Under the pieces are notes generated by a model. The model made no database searches. It was not told where the DNA came from and was given only the letters and a program-made list of their open reading frames with translations. A stretch of DNA of 64,000 bases from Eutrigla gurnardus (taxonomy: Eukaryota > Chordata > Actinopteri > Perciformes > Triglidae): contig OY741284.1 in the NCBI GenBank assembly GCA_963514095.1, positions 4,346,501 to 4,410,500 of the forward strand, in the 5' to 3' direction. Positions 51,248-63,309 of the stretch are shown one piece after another (position 1 is the first letter of the stretch; each line of letters starts with the position of its first letter). Both the position numbers and the translations under genes were made by a program.

Positions 51248-52628
51248 ATTGTTAGTTTTGATCTGTTAATGGTTCAAGTTGACAAAATTATTACTTTTAT
51301 CCTTTAAATGATGCTTAAACATCGATGTCAATTAAATTATTTTTCATTTATAACAAATCTTTGTTTTCAACGGCTTCAACTCACATTTAGAAAAAGGAAC
51401 ACTCAATAACCTTCCTGATTTATTTTTTACCCAAAGTCAGATGAGGTCAAATCGGTTTTATCTCCAGTCCAACAGATGCTTAAAAACTGTTTATATTTAA
51501 AACAAATATAGCTGCCAAAAGTCATTTCCACCATCTTTTCTTCTGAATTTGGGTTAAAAAAAAGAAGCCAAATCAGGACTCCCCAAAATGTCTGATTGTT
51601 CCTTTTAAAAACTGTCTTAAGATCCGGTAACACCATTTTATGTAATGTTTTATTTTATGGGTCTATAATAATATATTAACAATTCCTGGAAAGAATCATT
51701 TGATAAATTAAAAGGAAAATAGAATTTCCTCTAAAGCGTCCTGTGTAAACCTAAATCCATCCGTTGATGATTTCTTTATAAGCATACTAATGAAATGCTT
51801 GGAAGTCTATTTTCCACATACTGACATAGTTCTTTCCAGAGATATTAGGAAATTATACAGCTATGACGGACCCATAATATAAAGCTTTGCCTAATTTTAC
51901 AGGTCTGTAATTTCCTAATGCTTTCAGTTTCCTGCAGAGACGCATGTCATTTGGTTGTAATTATAGTAAATTAGGAATTTCCTTGAATGACAAATTGTCA
52001 TTAATTTATCTTTATTTGCCATATTAGATTTGATTTTTATGCTTGCATTGTTGCACTGACTAAAGATCCAGGTTCAACTGCACCTGTAATTAACTCCCGA
52101 TGACATCATCCTACCAGGAAACTTCCAGGGTAAATATTAGGAAATTACAGCCCCATAAACTGAGGTGTTACCCAACATGTTTATTTATTACATGTTTATA
52201 CAAGATGCTTGTGTATATTTAAGAAGAGAGTTTTATATGAGCTCTTAAAATAGAAAGATGAATAAATGAGATCTCTAATATTTTCTGTTAAAGATTTTCT
52301 GTGAACTCAATAAAGTTTAACGTCTGTTAACATGTACCATGAGCCTGTTATTCATTCTAATATATAGATAATATTTTTCAGATATATTTATGAATTAATA
52401 CGAACCGATATGTAATAATGCCTGACATTTCAACATTGTACGCTATCATGTTGGCATTTCCAAGTGTATAAAGGTGCCCCAGTGGCGGATGGATGAACTG
52501 CAACTGTTATGACTGGATGGCAGCCTTTTCATTCCCAGTCTCTGTCTCTGCTCACCCCCACGCAGAAACATCCATCCATCACTTTGTCACAAAGCAAGTC
52601 GCACAATTGGACTCTGTCATATACTAAC
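51248..52628. other. Intergenic, no gene seen
   Basis: AT-rich sequence with no supportable ORF, repeat array or terminal repeats. AATAAA motifs occur near 52,309 but cannot be tied to a gene. Confidence 0.5.
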
Positions 52629-52970
52629 ATCCATCTATCGTCTACCATTATCCTGAATTCAGGGTCGCGGGGGGCTGGAGCCAATCCCAGCTGTCATTGG
52701 GCGAAGACAGGGTACACCCTGGACAGGTAACCTGTCTATCACAGGGCTGACATGTAGAGACAAACAAACATTCACGCTCACATTCACACCTACGGGCAAT
52801 TTAGAGTCACCAATTTACCTATCCCCATCCTGCATGTCTTTGGACTGTGGGAGGAAGCTGGAGAACCCAGAGAGAACCCATGCTTACACGGGGAGAACAT
52901 GCAAACTCCACACAGAAGGAACCCGGGGCCGACCCGGGAATCGAACCGGGTCGGATCAAACACAAAACAC
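52629..52970 (-). mobile_element. SINE, minus strand
   Basis: Tail CATCCATCTATCGTCTACCA, then GGGGGGCTGGAGCCAATCCC, CGGGAATCGAACCGGGTCG (B box complement) at the head side. The tRNA-like head is cut soon after the B box. The family is that of 4,011-4,399. Confidence 0.8.
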
Positions 52971-53176
52971 GACAGTCCCACCCACTCCACCACCAAGTAC
53001 AATATCACTATATAAATACAAGTGTTTTCCGTTCCAGTGCTTTCTCTTTTTTTATTGTCCTGAACGCCATGTCAGCTGTTTCAGGAAAGGTCTGCATGGA
53101 TGCCTTCATCTAAAAACACTCAATATATGATTTACATATGATAACTGTGAATTAATCAATAGTGAATTAAAAACCC

Positions 53177-53513
53177 ATCCATCCATCCATTTTCTACCGC
53201 TTATCCTGTATTTAGGGTCATGGGGGGGCTGGAGCCGATCCCAGCTGTCATTGGGCGAAGGCAGGGTACACCCTGGACAGGTCGCCAGTCTATCACAGGG
53301 CCAACATGTAGAGACAAACAAGCAGTCACGCTCACATTCACACCTACGGTCAATTTAGAGTCACCAATCAACCTATCCCCATCCTGCATGTCTTTGGACT
53401 GTGGGAGGAAGCCAGAGAACCCGGAGAGAACCCACGCTTACACGGGGAGAACATGCAAACTCCACACAGAAGGAACCCGGGGCCGACCCGGGGATTGAAC
53501 CCTGGAGAAGCCC
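53177..53513 (-). mobile_element. SINE, minus strand, with 13-bp target duplication
   Basis: GAATTAAAAACCC flanks both ends (53,164-53,176 and 53,514-53,526). The body matches the neighbouring copy at 52,629. The 5' head is truncated just past the B box. The clear duplication shows a target-primed insertion of a 5'-truncated copy. Confidence 0.9.
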
Positions 53514-53526
53514 GAATTAAAAACCC

Positions 53527-55997
53527 CTTAAATATAAATAATTCATTGATGTAATTTTTACAATGAATGTATTTCAAGAAACACTACACCACAGCTACCT
53601 CCGTCTTGCTGGACTGTTGTCCAACGTGTCCTCTGGATCTGATCTCCACCCAGTCTGTTCTCATTTTGAAGTTCTCACTGTGTAAGAATTGTTTGCTACA
53701 TATAATAATGCATACACATGAAATATATGTACACAATATTTGATACAAATATTAAATGTCTTTGTAAGAACTTTGTAAGTTGTTGGGCCACTACGTTTTC
53801 ACGCAAGAACAATGTGCTCCTTGGCATTTAAATGTCCGGACCTAAAGTGCCACCTTCATGGTTGTACATCATATCCTGATATGAACAGTATTCCACAAAT
53901 ATAATGGACTTATTTTTAAATACATGTGGCTTTTTGAGGAACCAATGCTAAGTTTACATGTTTAATACCACATTAATTGAAGCAGAACACAAAACACAAG
54001 TAGTTTTTTCCATTTCAACCAGCTCAGTCACGGTCTTAAACCACCTTCAACATGTGATGGATTTCGATGCCTGTCAAGCCGTTCAAATAAAGACATAGTC
54101 TGGGTCAACCTGGACAAGAATCCTTTCAAACTTTCTTAAAACCTCTCAAGGATTTGTAAAATTTGTTACAGATCAATGCTGACCCCTGAACAATATAGTT
54201 GAATAACCCTGGTATAGATTATTGAAAGAAACTTAAAAGTCAAGAGTATACGATGTAGGAATAAGTCAGAGTCATTGTAAAGTATCAGGGAAAAAGTAAT
54301 AAAAAAAGTAATTGTTAAAATAAATAAAAACTTAAATGTTTTTATAAAAAGGCATGATATAGTTTATTGTAAAAAGAGTATGTCTTAAAAAAAACGTCAT
54401 TGTATGTATTTTTTTAAGTCATACAATTCACATTAACGTTACACCCCTAAAACAGGACATACAGTAGGTGTTCAGGTTTTAAGCACAGCACAGTTTGCCA
54501 TTGAAATGTTATTCATGAGTCATTTTATTATTTAGACAGAAAAAGTCATAGTATATTATTTCATTAAATGTCAAAAAGTCATAATATAATCTGTCATTGA
54601 AAAATGATTTTTTTAGTAGTTATAATATAGTAGGTGGTAAATTCATATTAAAGTATGTCATAAAAAAGTCAAAAGGGCTTGACATAGTATAGGATGTCAT
54701 GAAAAACGCTCTAAAAATCTTCATAAAAAAGTAATGTGTTTCATAAAGTCAAACTATAGTAAGACAATACATTTCATAAAGAAGACAAAATCTAATTCAT
54801 TTTAGTTATTTTTTATTTCCCTTCTTCTAAAGTATGACACTTGATGTTCCGCAACAAAACTTAATTTAGGGGACAAAACAATTGAATAAAAATATACTTA
54901 CATTTTCAAACATGTGCCAGTAAAAAAAAACAGCAACATCATCATATGATTCCATAATAAAAACAATCAAAACCAATTAGTAATCTAACAAGGTGGTTTA
55001 AGATGTTACATTCATGGCTTATTGTGTTATGATGGAGTGTGTTAACTCACACACCAGAACATCAGATTATTTCCTAATATTTAAAAAAAAATGGCAGCAG
55101 ATGTTGCGACAGACAGCAGTTTATGTTTAGATATAAATATATGACAGCCCATTCCGACATCAAAAACCAATTAAACACAAAAGCTACTTGAGTGTTATAA
55201 TATATTTGATTTCAAGCATGTGACCAGAGGACAGTGTATACAGAAAAGAGCAACAACAAAGACTAAACGTTTGGCTAAAACCTCCATTAGTAACATTTCA
55301 ATTCAAGAACTGAATATACACTTGTGTATAAATCATTTATGAGATACTAATGAGAAGTTGATATATTTAATCATACCTAACCTCATATGTTTTGATTTTT
55401 TTGGTTTTGTTTTGCTGTAATGGGCTTTCATACATAATACTCCCCCCAACACAAAAATATTTTTGACAAATTCCTTAAGTTTGTTCCCTGCGGCCACAGT
55501 GTGAACAGAAACATAGACTATTCTTTTTGACTCGAGCGTTACATTTTTTTTTTTTTTTTTAAATATGAAGTTAAGTTAGAACACACTGATATTTGGGGAA
55601 ATCCACTTGTCTAAAAATATCAATTTTATTGTCTTCAGCTAATTAAAAATAAATGTTCTCTTCCGTTATCTTAGTGTACATGCAGAAATTCTTATATTTG
55701 CTGAATATATTTATTATTTAACCTTTGTCACTAATTATGAATTCCACTGTATTTCTAAGACCAGCCCTATGTAGGTGAGACGAGTGGGAAGCAGTGGGAT
55801 TCATAATAACGCAGTACACACCAGGCTGTGTATTAAGTGTACTAATGGCATGACATATCAACCAAAGTATCAGCGTGTTCCTCCACAGTAAATGCACAAG
55901 GTAAGTTACAGAGCATGACCATTACATGTTACATGGGTTAAACGTGCAGTGCTGAGTGGGTGTTGCCAGGCACCGATGGGGGCGTGGCCATGTGTGT
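53527..55997. other. Intergenic region downstream of tspan8, with degenerate A-rich repeats
   Basis: No gene was found. From about 54,290 to 54,800 there is a loose array of units like AGTATGTCATAAAAAAGTCA with variable spacing. The same type appears at 57,100-57,510. The stretch 55,540-55,562 is a T-run. The tspan8 3' UTR must occupy the right part, but no decisive poly(A) site could be chosen. Confidence 0.55.
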
Positions 55998-56826
55998 TCA
56001 GGCAGTGGTGGCAGCCTCCTTCCTGCCGATCTGACAGTAAAGAATCATGGACAGGACCATTCCGAAAATCTGCAGACAGTGAGAAAATGTTTTAAAAACC
56101 GTCATCATAAAAATAGAATTATTAAAATGTTGTGTTTAATTAAAACACTCTCTATTTGTATTATAACGTCTTGACTTTAAAATGATCTCCAAACATGACT
56201 TAGCTGAGGTTTAGACTGGTCTGGGTCTTTGTTTGTACCAGGGATTTCTATTTATAGAGTAAATCTTTATTTTGGTGTACCCCAGGGTTTGATCCTGGGC
56301 TTACTTGTTTTCCGTAATTAGATTTTACAAACAAGGCAGGTGTTTTCCTGAAGTACAAAATGCATTATTACAGTGTCAAAATACTGTGCAACAAGTAAAT
56401 GTCTATACTGAAAATGTAGACATTTAGTATTTGTACTATTTGTATTTGTAAACTTTTTCAAATACTAGCATCAAAATATGCCTAAAGTACCAAAAGTAAA
56501 ATTACTCACTATGCAGAGTGACCCATTTCAGATTAAATCCACTTGTTCATTATATGTTGTATAATAATCTGAATTAACATTTCACTAAGGCTAGAAGTAT
56601 AAAATAGCATAACACTGAAATACTCAAGTAAAGTAAAAATTTACTTGACTATATTTTCTTTTCAAAATGTTTTTTATACAGAACATTTATTTCAACTCAC
56701 ACACAACTTAGTTACCTTAAACATTCTTTCAATTTCTTTTTGTGAGTCTAATTTAGTTTTCTGTACTTCTAATCTTTTGTATTGCATGTTTTGTATGTTA
56801 ACTGGCTCCATGATATATTTGTACAA

Positions 56827-56893
<67 letters not shown>

Positions 56894-59534
56894 AGAGAGA
56901 AAGAGAGAGAGAGAGAGAGAGCTCACCAGCAGGATGGCGATAGCAAAAGCAATCCCCAGCACCACCACCATGTCTTTCTCCATCAGATTGATGATTTGTG
57001 TGGAACAGGGCTGCAGGAGGAGAGCATGATATCATACTTTCATCATCATACTGTTCTCGTCCATGTTGCATCAAAACATTAAATTGGCCCTGAATCCTTC
57101 AATGGTGCAAAAAATATTCAAAACTATATGAAAAGGTTTATAGAATTATAGCATAGCATGTCAAAACAGTCATTGAACAGTATGCAACAAAAATATAATA
57201 CAAAAATCATAGTATGTGTCATTAAAATGTCATAGAAAAGAATGTATAAGTAATAAATAAATCAGAATATATATCATAAAAATATTTTTTAATTAAATAA
57301 AAAAAAACTATTAATTAACAGTATGTCATGACATGAAAGTTGTGATATAGATATCCTGAAAATTACATATAACTGTTGTAAAAAGTTATAGTATAGTATG
57401 TCATTCAAATGTAAAAAAAAAAGTCATAATGTAGAACGTAAAAAGACATATGTCACAAAATGTCAAAAAGTACAGTATCTCATAAAATATGATAAAATAG
57501 TAATATTGAATGAAATGTCAGTGGTGACGTGAAAGATTAAAATCTAGAGAGAACACGAGTAGCGTCCACAGCTACGTCCTTGTGGGGTTCTGGTCTCTGG
57601 TCTCTGGTCTCTGGTCTCACCGTGTTGTAGATGGCGGCCGACTTGCAGTCTGACTCGGTGGCATTGCAGCGGCAGGAGTCGGGTACTTTAGTCCAGTCTG
57701 ATGGTCCATTCACGAGACCGCAGCACTTCAGCTGGGAGGAAAATACAACAACGCATGAGATTGTTCTGTTTGCTCAGTCTTCATAAGAGTATTTTACAAG
57801 CGCTAAAACCATTTTTACAATACTTTTAACAATGTTCCTAAACTCGTAACGCAACATCACATCTACCAGACACAAATGTCAAAACAATAACTCCAACATT
57901 CATTTTCAAAATACAATGTTACATTTTCACAATACACTATGTCTACCAAACACCAACACGTTTTCTTCCAACAGGAACATTTAGTCACTCATAGCACAAT
58001 GTCATAAATAACAATAACACCAGATGAAATCACAGAAACTGCATTATTGTATACTGTATGTCAGGTCTGTCCTTATACAATAGACACTATATTGTAGAGA
58101 TCATAGATTGTGTAATGCACTGCAGTTTTTTTTTAAGTTTCTCTACATTTGTGTTTCATTAGGATTAGTAAATGCATGCATTTTGCTGTAGAAATTCAAC
58201 TTAAAATTGTCGGCGCTCGGGCCCTAAAAATGAATGACCCATCTCAGAGTAGCGATATAGAATGTACGGTTTATGAAAAAAAAATACACTCTTCCTTGTC
58301 CTTGTACTCGTCTTCCTCTCCCTTGTTCTGGTACTCGTCTTCCTCTCCCTTGTTCTGGTACTCGTTTTCCTCTCCCTTCTCCTGGTACTTGTCTTCCTCT
58401 CCCTTCTCCTAGTACTTGTCTTCTTCTCCCTTGTTCTGGTACTTGTCTTCCTCTCCCTTGTTCTAGTACTAGTCTTCTTCTCCCTTGTTCTGGTACTTGT
58501 CTTCCTCTCCCTTGTTCTAGTACTAGTCTTCTTCTCCCTTGTTCTGGTACTTGTCTTCCTCTCCCTTGTCCTGGTACTCGTTTTCCTCTCCCTTCTCCTG
58601 GTGCTTGTCCTCCTCTCTCTTTTCCTGGTACTTGTCTTCCTCTCCCTTGTCCTGGTACTCATCTTCCTCTCCCTTGTCCTGGTACTTGTCTTCCTCTCCC
58701 TAGTCCTCATACACATCTTCCTCTCCCTTGTCCTGGTACTTGTCTTCCTCTACCTTGTCCTGGTACTTGTCTTCCTCATTCTTTTCCTGGTACTTGTCTT
58801 CCTTTCCCTTGTCCTGGTACTCATCTTCCTCTCCCTTGTCCTGGTACTCATCTTCCTCTCCCTTGTCCTGGTGCTTGTCTTCCTCTCCCTTGTCCTGGTA
58901 CTCATCTTCCTCTCCTTTGTCCTGGTACTTGTCTTCCTCTCCCTAGTCATCATACACATCTTCCTTTCCCTTGTCCTAGTACTTGTCTTCCTCTCCCTTG
59001 TCCTGGTACTCATCTTCCTCTCCCTTGTCCTGGTGCTTGTCTTCCTCTCCCTTGTCCTGGTACTCATCTTCCTCTCCCTTGTCCTGGTACTCATCTTCCT
59101 CTCCCTTGTCCTGGTGCTTGTCTTCCTCTCCCTTGTCCTGGTACTCATCTTCCTCTCCTTTGTCCTGGTACTTGTCTTCCTCTCCCTTGTCCTGGTACTA
59201 TTCTTTCTCTCCCTCTTTCAGGCATTTTTCTTCCTTTCTTTGTGTTGCTCTATTTTGTTCCTTTTCCACACAGATCAGCCAAAAGAGATTATCTTTTACT
59301 GGAGACACTTGAGTGTGTATCTGAGGTGCGATTCAGCTGTGACTGATCTATTTGCATAATTTCAGCTGTTTGTCAGTAGCAATGGAAAAAAAATACACGA
59401 GACATATTTGTGTTCCAATCTAGAATATGAATTGCAGTTCACTTTCACTTTAGTGTATACATTGTTAAGATTCATTTCAACTTTATTGTTACTGTGCAGA
59501 GTACATTTACAGAGACAACAAAATACCTGCCTGC

Positions 59535-59570
<36 letters not shown>

Positions 59571-60419
59571 GTTACCTCCCGTTGCAGTATCTCCAGGTCT
59601 TTCTTCACATCCTCTGGTTGTGATGACAGTGGCGTGAACTTCTCTAGACGCTTCTTCACCCAGTCCTTCACCTGAACCCCAAACACAGAGAAACACATCA
59701 GTAGTGATCCGACCAGCAGACGTGCCGACCAGCAGGCGACTCGTTTCCTGTCCTACCTTCTTCTCCTCCACGGCTCCCAGGATACCCAGCGCCAGCAGGA
59801 GGATGAAGATGATGAGGAGGCTGATGAAGAACTAAGGAAATGGAGGAGGAAAAGAAAAGGGCTGTTGATTTCTGTGTAATTACGTGAAGATGAAAATTAT
59901 CCATCCATTGTCTCCTGCTTATCCTGTATTCAGGGTTGCGGGGGGGCTGGAGCCATGAAAATTATGTTTTCTAAAATGATCTCAAAATACATAAATGAGC
60001 TCAAATGTTGACGAATCAATAATATACATTCTCAAACAGTGACCTTTATGTAGGTCCTAACTCCATAGTATGACATTTTATCACCATACAAGTAACGTCA
60101 AATGTCAAATATAATGAGATTGATTCCCACCATCAGCAGCATGCAGCGGTTCTCTCGGATGGCTCCACAGCAGCCCAGGAAGCCCAGCACCATGATGATG
60201 ACCCCGATGGCGATCATCAGGTCGATGCCAGGAATAGTTTCATTGGTGATCTGGTGGGAGACAGTCAGGGATCTGATCTCAATCATTCAATTACGTTTGT
60301 GTGATCGGCTCGATGAAACAAGAAGACACTGATGCTAAATATGACTTTTGTCTCACCAGGTTTCCGTCCTTGTGGACTTTCAGGTAGATGGAGACACCGA
60401 GGATGATGCAACCACTCAA
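55998..60419 (-). CDS. tspan8: Tetraspanin-8-like (last seven coding exons)
   Basis: Tetraspanins are four-pass membrane proteins that organise receptors and integrins in the plasma membrane. Minus-strand exons in order: 60,419-60,357 (LSGCIILGVSIYLKVHKDGN), 60,250-60,131 (IPGIDLMIAIGVIIMVLGFL, then GCCGAIRENRCMLLM), 59,831-59,757 (FFISLLIIFILLLALGILGA), 59,671-59,576 (VKDWVKKRLEKF), 57,731-57,621 (LKCCGLVNGPSDW, PDSCRCNATESDC), 57,010-56,927 (PCSTQIINLMEKDMVVVLGI), 56,069-55,998 (IFGMVLSMILYCQIGRKEAA, then TTA and stop). All joins keep frame, total 206 residues. TM2 ends with the conserved GCCGA; the large loop has CCG plus PDSC and further cysteines; NETI and NATE are possible N-glycosylation sites. 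The GFLGCCGAI.E.RCMLL and YCQIG motifs fit TSPAN8 best. The first exon (N-terminus and start of TM1) was not found to 64,000. Confidence 0.88.
56830..56920. repeat. (TG)n(GA)n compound microsatellite next to a tspan8 donor
   Basis: About 30 TG units run into about 14 GA units. On the minus strand this is (CT)n(CA)n starting within six bases of the GTGAGC donor of the 84-nt tspan8 exon. Confidence 0.97.
57100..57510. repeat. Degenerate A-rich repeat array in tspan8 intron
   Basis: Loose repeats of GTATGTCATNAAAANGTCAT with variable spacing, like those at 54,290-54,800. Confidence 0.5.
58277..59222. repeat. 27-bp minisatellite, about 35 units, tspan8 intron
   Basis: Units resemble CTTGTCCTGGTACTCATCTT followed by CCTCTCC, with blocks of variants (CTTGTTCTAGTACTAGTC; CTTCTCCTGGTACTTG) that recur in a higher-order pattern. 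Because 27 is divisible by three, several frames on both strands stay open, giving translations over 350 residues that are not genes. The array lies between tspan8 exons 59,576 and 57,731. Confidence 0.97.
59536..59570. repeat. (GT)n microsatellite
   Basis: About 17 imperfect GT units end five bases before the tspan8 exon at 59,576. On the minus strand this is a CA tract directly after the GTAACAC donor. Confidence 0.9.
59901..59954 (-). mobile_element. 54-bp SINE-tail insertion in tspan8 intron
   Basis: CCATCCATTGTCTCCTGCTT to GGGGGGCTGGAGCC is the 3' end of the window's SINE family. ATGAAAATTAT stands on both sides (59,890-59,900 and 59,955-59,965), an 11-bp target duplication. Confidence 0.9.
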
Positions 60420-60593
60420 CTGCAGAAAGAGAAGGATGAAATGAATTTCATTTAAAAAAAAAAAGTATTTACTGACTCTGGGGACATCTGGTGGAGAAAA
60501 CCTTCAGCAACTCAATCTCCAAACTCCACAATGTCAATTTTACATCTCAAAAATCAGCATATTGGTGATCCCTTGGGGATGAACATTTAATCA

Positions 60594-60668
60594 TCCATCC
60601 ATCCATCTATCTTCTACCGCTTATCCTGTATTTAGGGTCACGGGGGGCTGGAGCCGATCCCAGCTGTA
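60594..60668 (-). mobile_element. 75-bp SINE-tail insertion near tspan8
   Basis: The text TCCATCCATCCATCTATCTT to GAGCCGATCCCAGCTGTA is the SINE 3' end. ACATTTAATCA flanks it (60,583-60,593 and 60,669-60,679), again 11 bp. Confidence 0.9.
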
Positions 60669-61774
60669 ACATTTAATCAATTCATTTAATTTAAAAAGCC
60701 AATTGGCCTTCCCTCATTGACAGCCTCAGGACAAAAAGAGACACCTTCTTCAGCTTGATTTTTGTTTCTTCCACATAAAAAAGGTAATTTCAAATGCTGA
60801 GCACACCGATTCAAAATACAAAGGAACAAACTACATGTAACTGTATGTAGATGCCTGAATATACGACTTATATGTGATAATTGAACATGATTCCAACACC
60901 GTCATAGCAGCCTCCACTCTTCTGTTTGTCATGTGATAATTAAAGATTAGATGGAACTGTAACTATGGAAGCCAAGTGAAAAAAATTCCCAAAACAAATT
61001 CTGATGATTCATTTTCAGTGTGAATTAAATAGTTTTCTGTTCTTTTGTCAGGATTTTGTTGTTGTACTAGTTTGTGCCACAAGAGGCCGAACTGCACCTT
61101 TACCACATGGTCCTAATAAGACTAAAACATTTCATTTCTCTTCACTCTAAACACAAATATATTGTGTGTTTGTATGTAAATTAAAACATGTGGAAGAAAA
61201 CCTGAATGCTTGCCTGGATCTGGACCAGGACTCTCTGAGGCCTACATGGAGAGGCTTTAGTACAGCAGGGTTAAGGACTAACGAGACATGTATTATTCAA
61301 CACTGCCTGAAGACAATTAGCAGACAACAAACAGGCTACTATGAGTTATTATCTGCCATCAATATTTCTGTCTGCAGGCAGCAGAGACAAGACAGAGCCG
61401 GAAACCAGGAACGAGAGACCAGAAACCAGACTACAGCGTTAACTTTGCACAAACACAGAGCGGCTAATTACAGCTTAATGTTGATGAAATGTGAATGAAG
61501 AAACATACAGAAACAGGCTGCTCCACCTCAAAACAAATTCTGTAATTTTGTCACTATGAGAATTACTAATATCAAAATGTTATCATATTGATTTTGCATG
61601 TTTTCCTTATGCAAAGTGTCCTAAAGTTATATATAAATGAACGCAATACTATTTTTTTTATAAATAAGTAAAAGCTTGTTCTGATCCTCAAAATACATAA
61701 ATAAGATTAGATTTGAGAATGCAAAGTTTCTAAACAGTAAATTAATTTACTTCTTGATGTCATAAAATAACACC

Positions 61775-61842
<68 letters not shown>

Positions 61843-61860
61843 AATAATAATATTATTATT
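61775..61860. repeat. (TTA)n microsatellite
   Basis: About 24 TTA/ATT units with a short interruption by ATAATAATAA. Confidence 0.95.
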
Positions 61861-62249
61861 ATCATCATTTAATAATATATCACTTGCTAATAAAATAGCA
61901 AGAAGACTATAAATAAATCAGTTAGTTGATTGATAGACATTCTAACAGGAACTACTGTATTTTTAAAAACAATTGTGTGAGTAAAACGTTTTGTTTTAGA
62001 TTTGGGAGTGTTAGGTATACACCATAAAAATCAAATTTCCTTTTTTTTCTTACACTTAATGAACCAAAAAAAAAACGGATCAAGAAAATAATCTAACAAT
62101 GATGAAAATAATCATGAGCTTTACTCTTAAACCAAACTATAAATAAAACCAAAAACTACAGTAAAGTCAAAACGATGGATGAGTCATTCCACTTCTGAAT
62201 GAACATAAACAGACGTGACAAACAAAAAGAGGATGTGACCTCTGTGATT

Positions 62250-62251
<2 letters not shown>

Positions 62252-62289
<38 letters not shown>
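62252..62289. repeat. (CA)n microsatellite
   Basis: About 18 CA units. Confidence 0.95.
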
Positions 62290-62293
<4 letters not shown>

Positions 62294-63309
62294 AGAAGGC
62301 AATACAAGATATGAGTCAACGTTTATTTATTTTTCGTTGGGTTGTCAAATGGGATTTTCAAAGCTAAACAATTAATCCAGAAGAAAATGTAGCAACAATG
62401 ACAATAATCAAGAGTTTACTCCAACTTCTTTATCCCATTTTATTGAATGTCCATATTTTCCATTTACTTCCCATTAACTGTGTTGTATCTCTGAAAATGT
62501 TTTATACTATAAATAAAAACTTAAAACTACAGTTAATAAAAAATCATAACAGATTAGTTTCAGCTAAAAGACGAAGCTTGAAACCAACAAAGAAGTCAAA
62601 GAATAGTATTATTATATTATTCCATAATTACAGAAAACCTGTATTGTATTGCTCATCGTCACAGAAAGTAGACGCAGCTCAACTACTTCTCTGAACTCTC
62701 ACTTTGCAGTTAAAGATCCAAACATTTGCACATTTATTTCCACCACTCTGTTAGAATAAAATAAAATGTCATTTACCATCAAATTCAGCTCCAAAAGGAA
62801 CCAAACAGGTTTTTGTGTGTTTGTAGGACAGACGGTTTCAGTAGCCACGTTCTCATTGTTTGAACAACAAACACAAAGTCTGCTGGTGGAAACTCTGAAA
62901 CCCTCCATCGGTGTCACCTGTTTGTTGTTGATACGTGAGCCCTCATCACATAAAGAGCTGGAAGAAAACTCAAACTCAACCTGCTTTCAGAGCAGTCTCA
63001 TATTCTACTCCATTACGTTCACTTCCTTTCACTCTTCACTTCTGAACTTTGTCACATTACTTTACAAATTAAGATTTCTTTTGTACACAATCATCTAGGA
63101 GTCAAAAAACCTGATGTTTTGTAATAAATTTAACCTGACTATTTATAAAAGTAAAGCTGAAACAATGAGTCCACTGAGAGAAAATGATATGAAACTTTTT
63201 TTCAGAATTTTTTTATTTTGACCTTTTGTTGTTGTTTTGGGTTCCAGATGTAATAATGTTAAAGTGGCAGTCTGTAACATTTTCATCTATTTAATTGTCT
63301 TTTTGTGAT

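Larger units (their letters stand above)
60680..63300. other. Region right of tspan8 exons, no gene seen
   Basis: AT-rich, probably tspan8 intron 1. It holds (TTA)n at about 61,775-61,860 and (CA)n at 62,252-62,289. Short ORFs lack domains. I looked for a minus-strand tetraspanin first exon (a motif like CIKY...FNLLFW) and did not find one. Confidence 0.5.

Noticed and set aside
58273..59359. Open frames of 357 and 252 codons plus antisense frames over 130 codons
   Set aside because: They lie wholly in a 27-bp minisatellite inside a tspan8 intron; openness follows from the unit length being a multiple of three.
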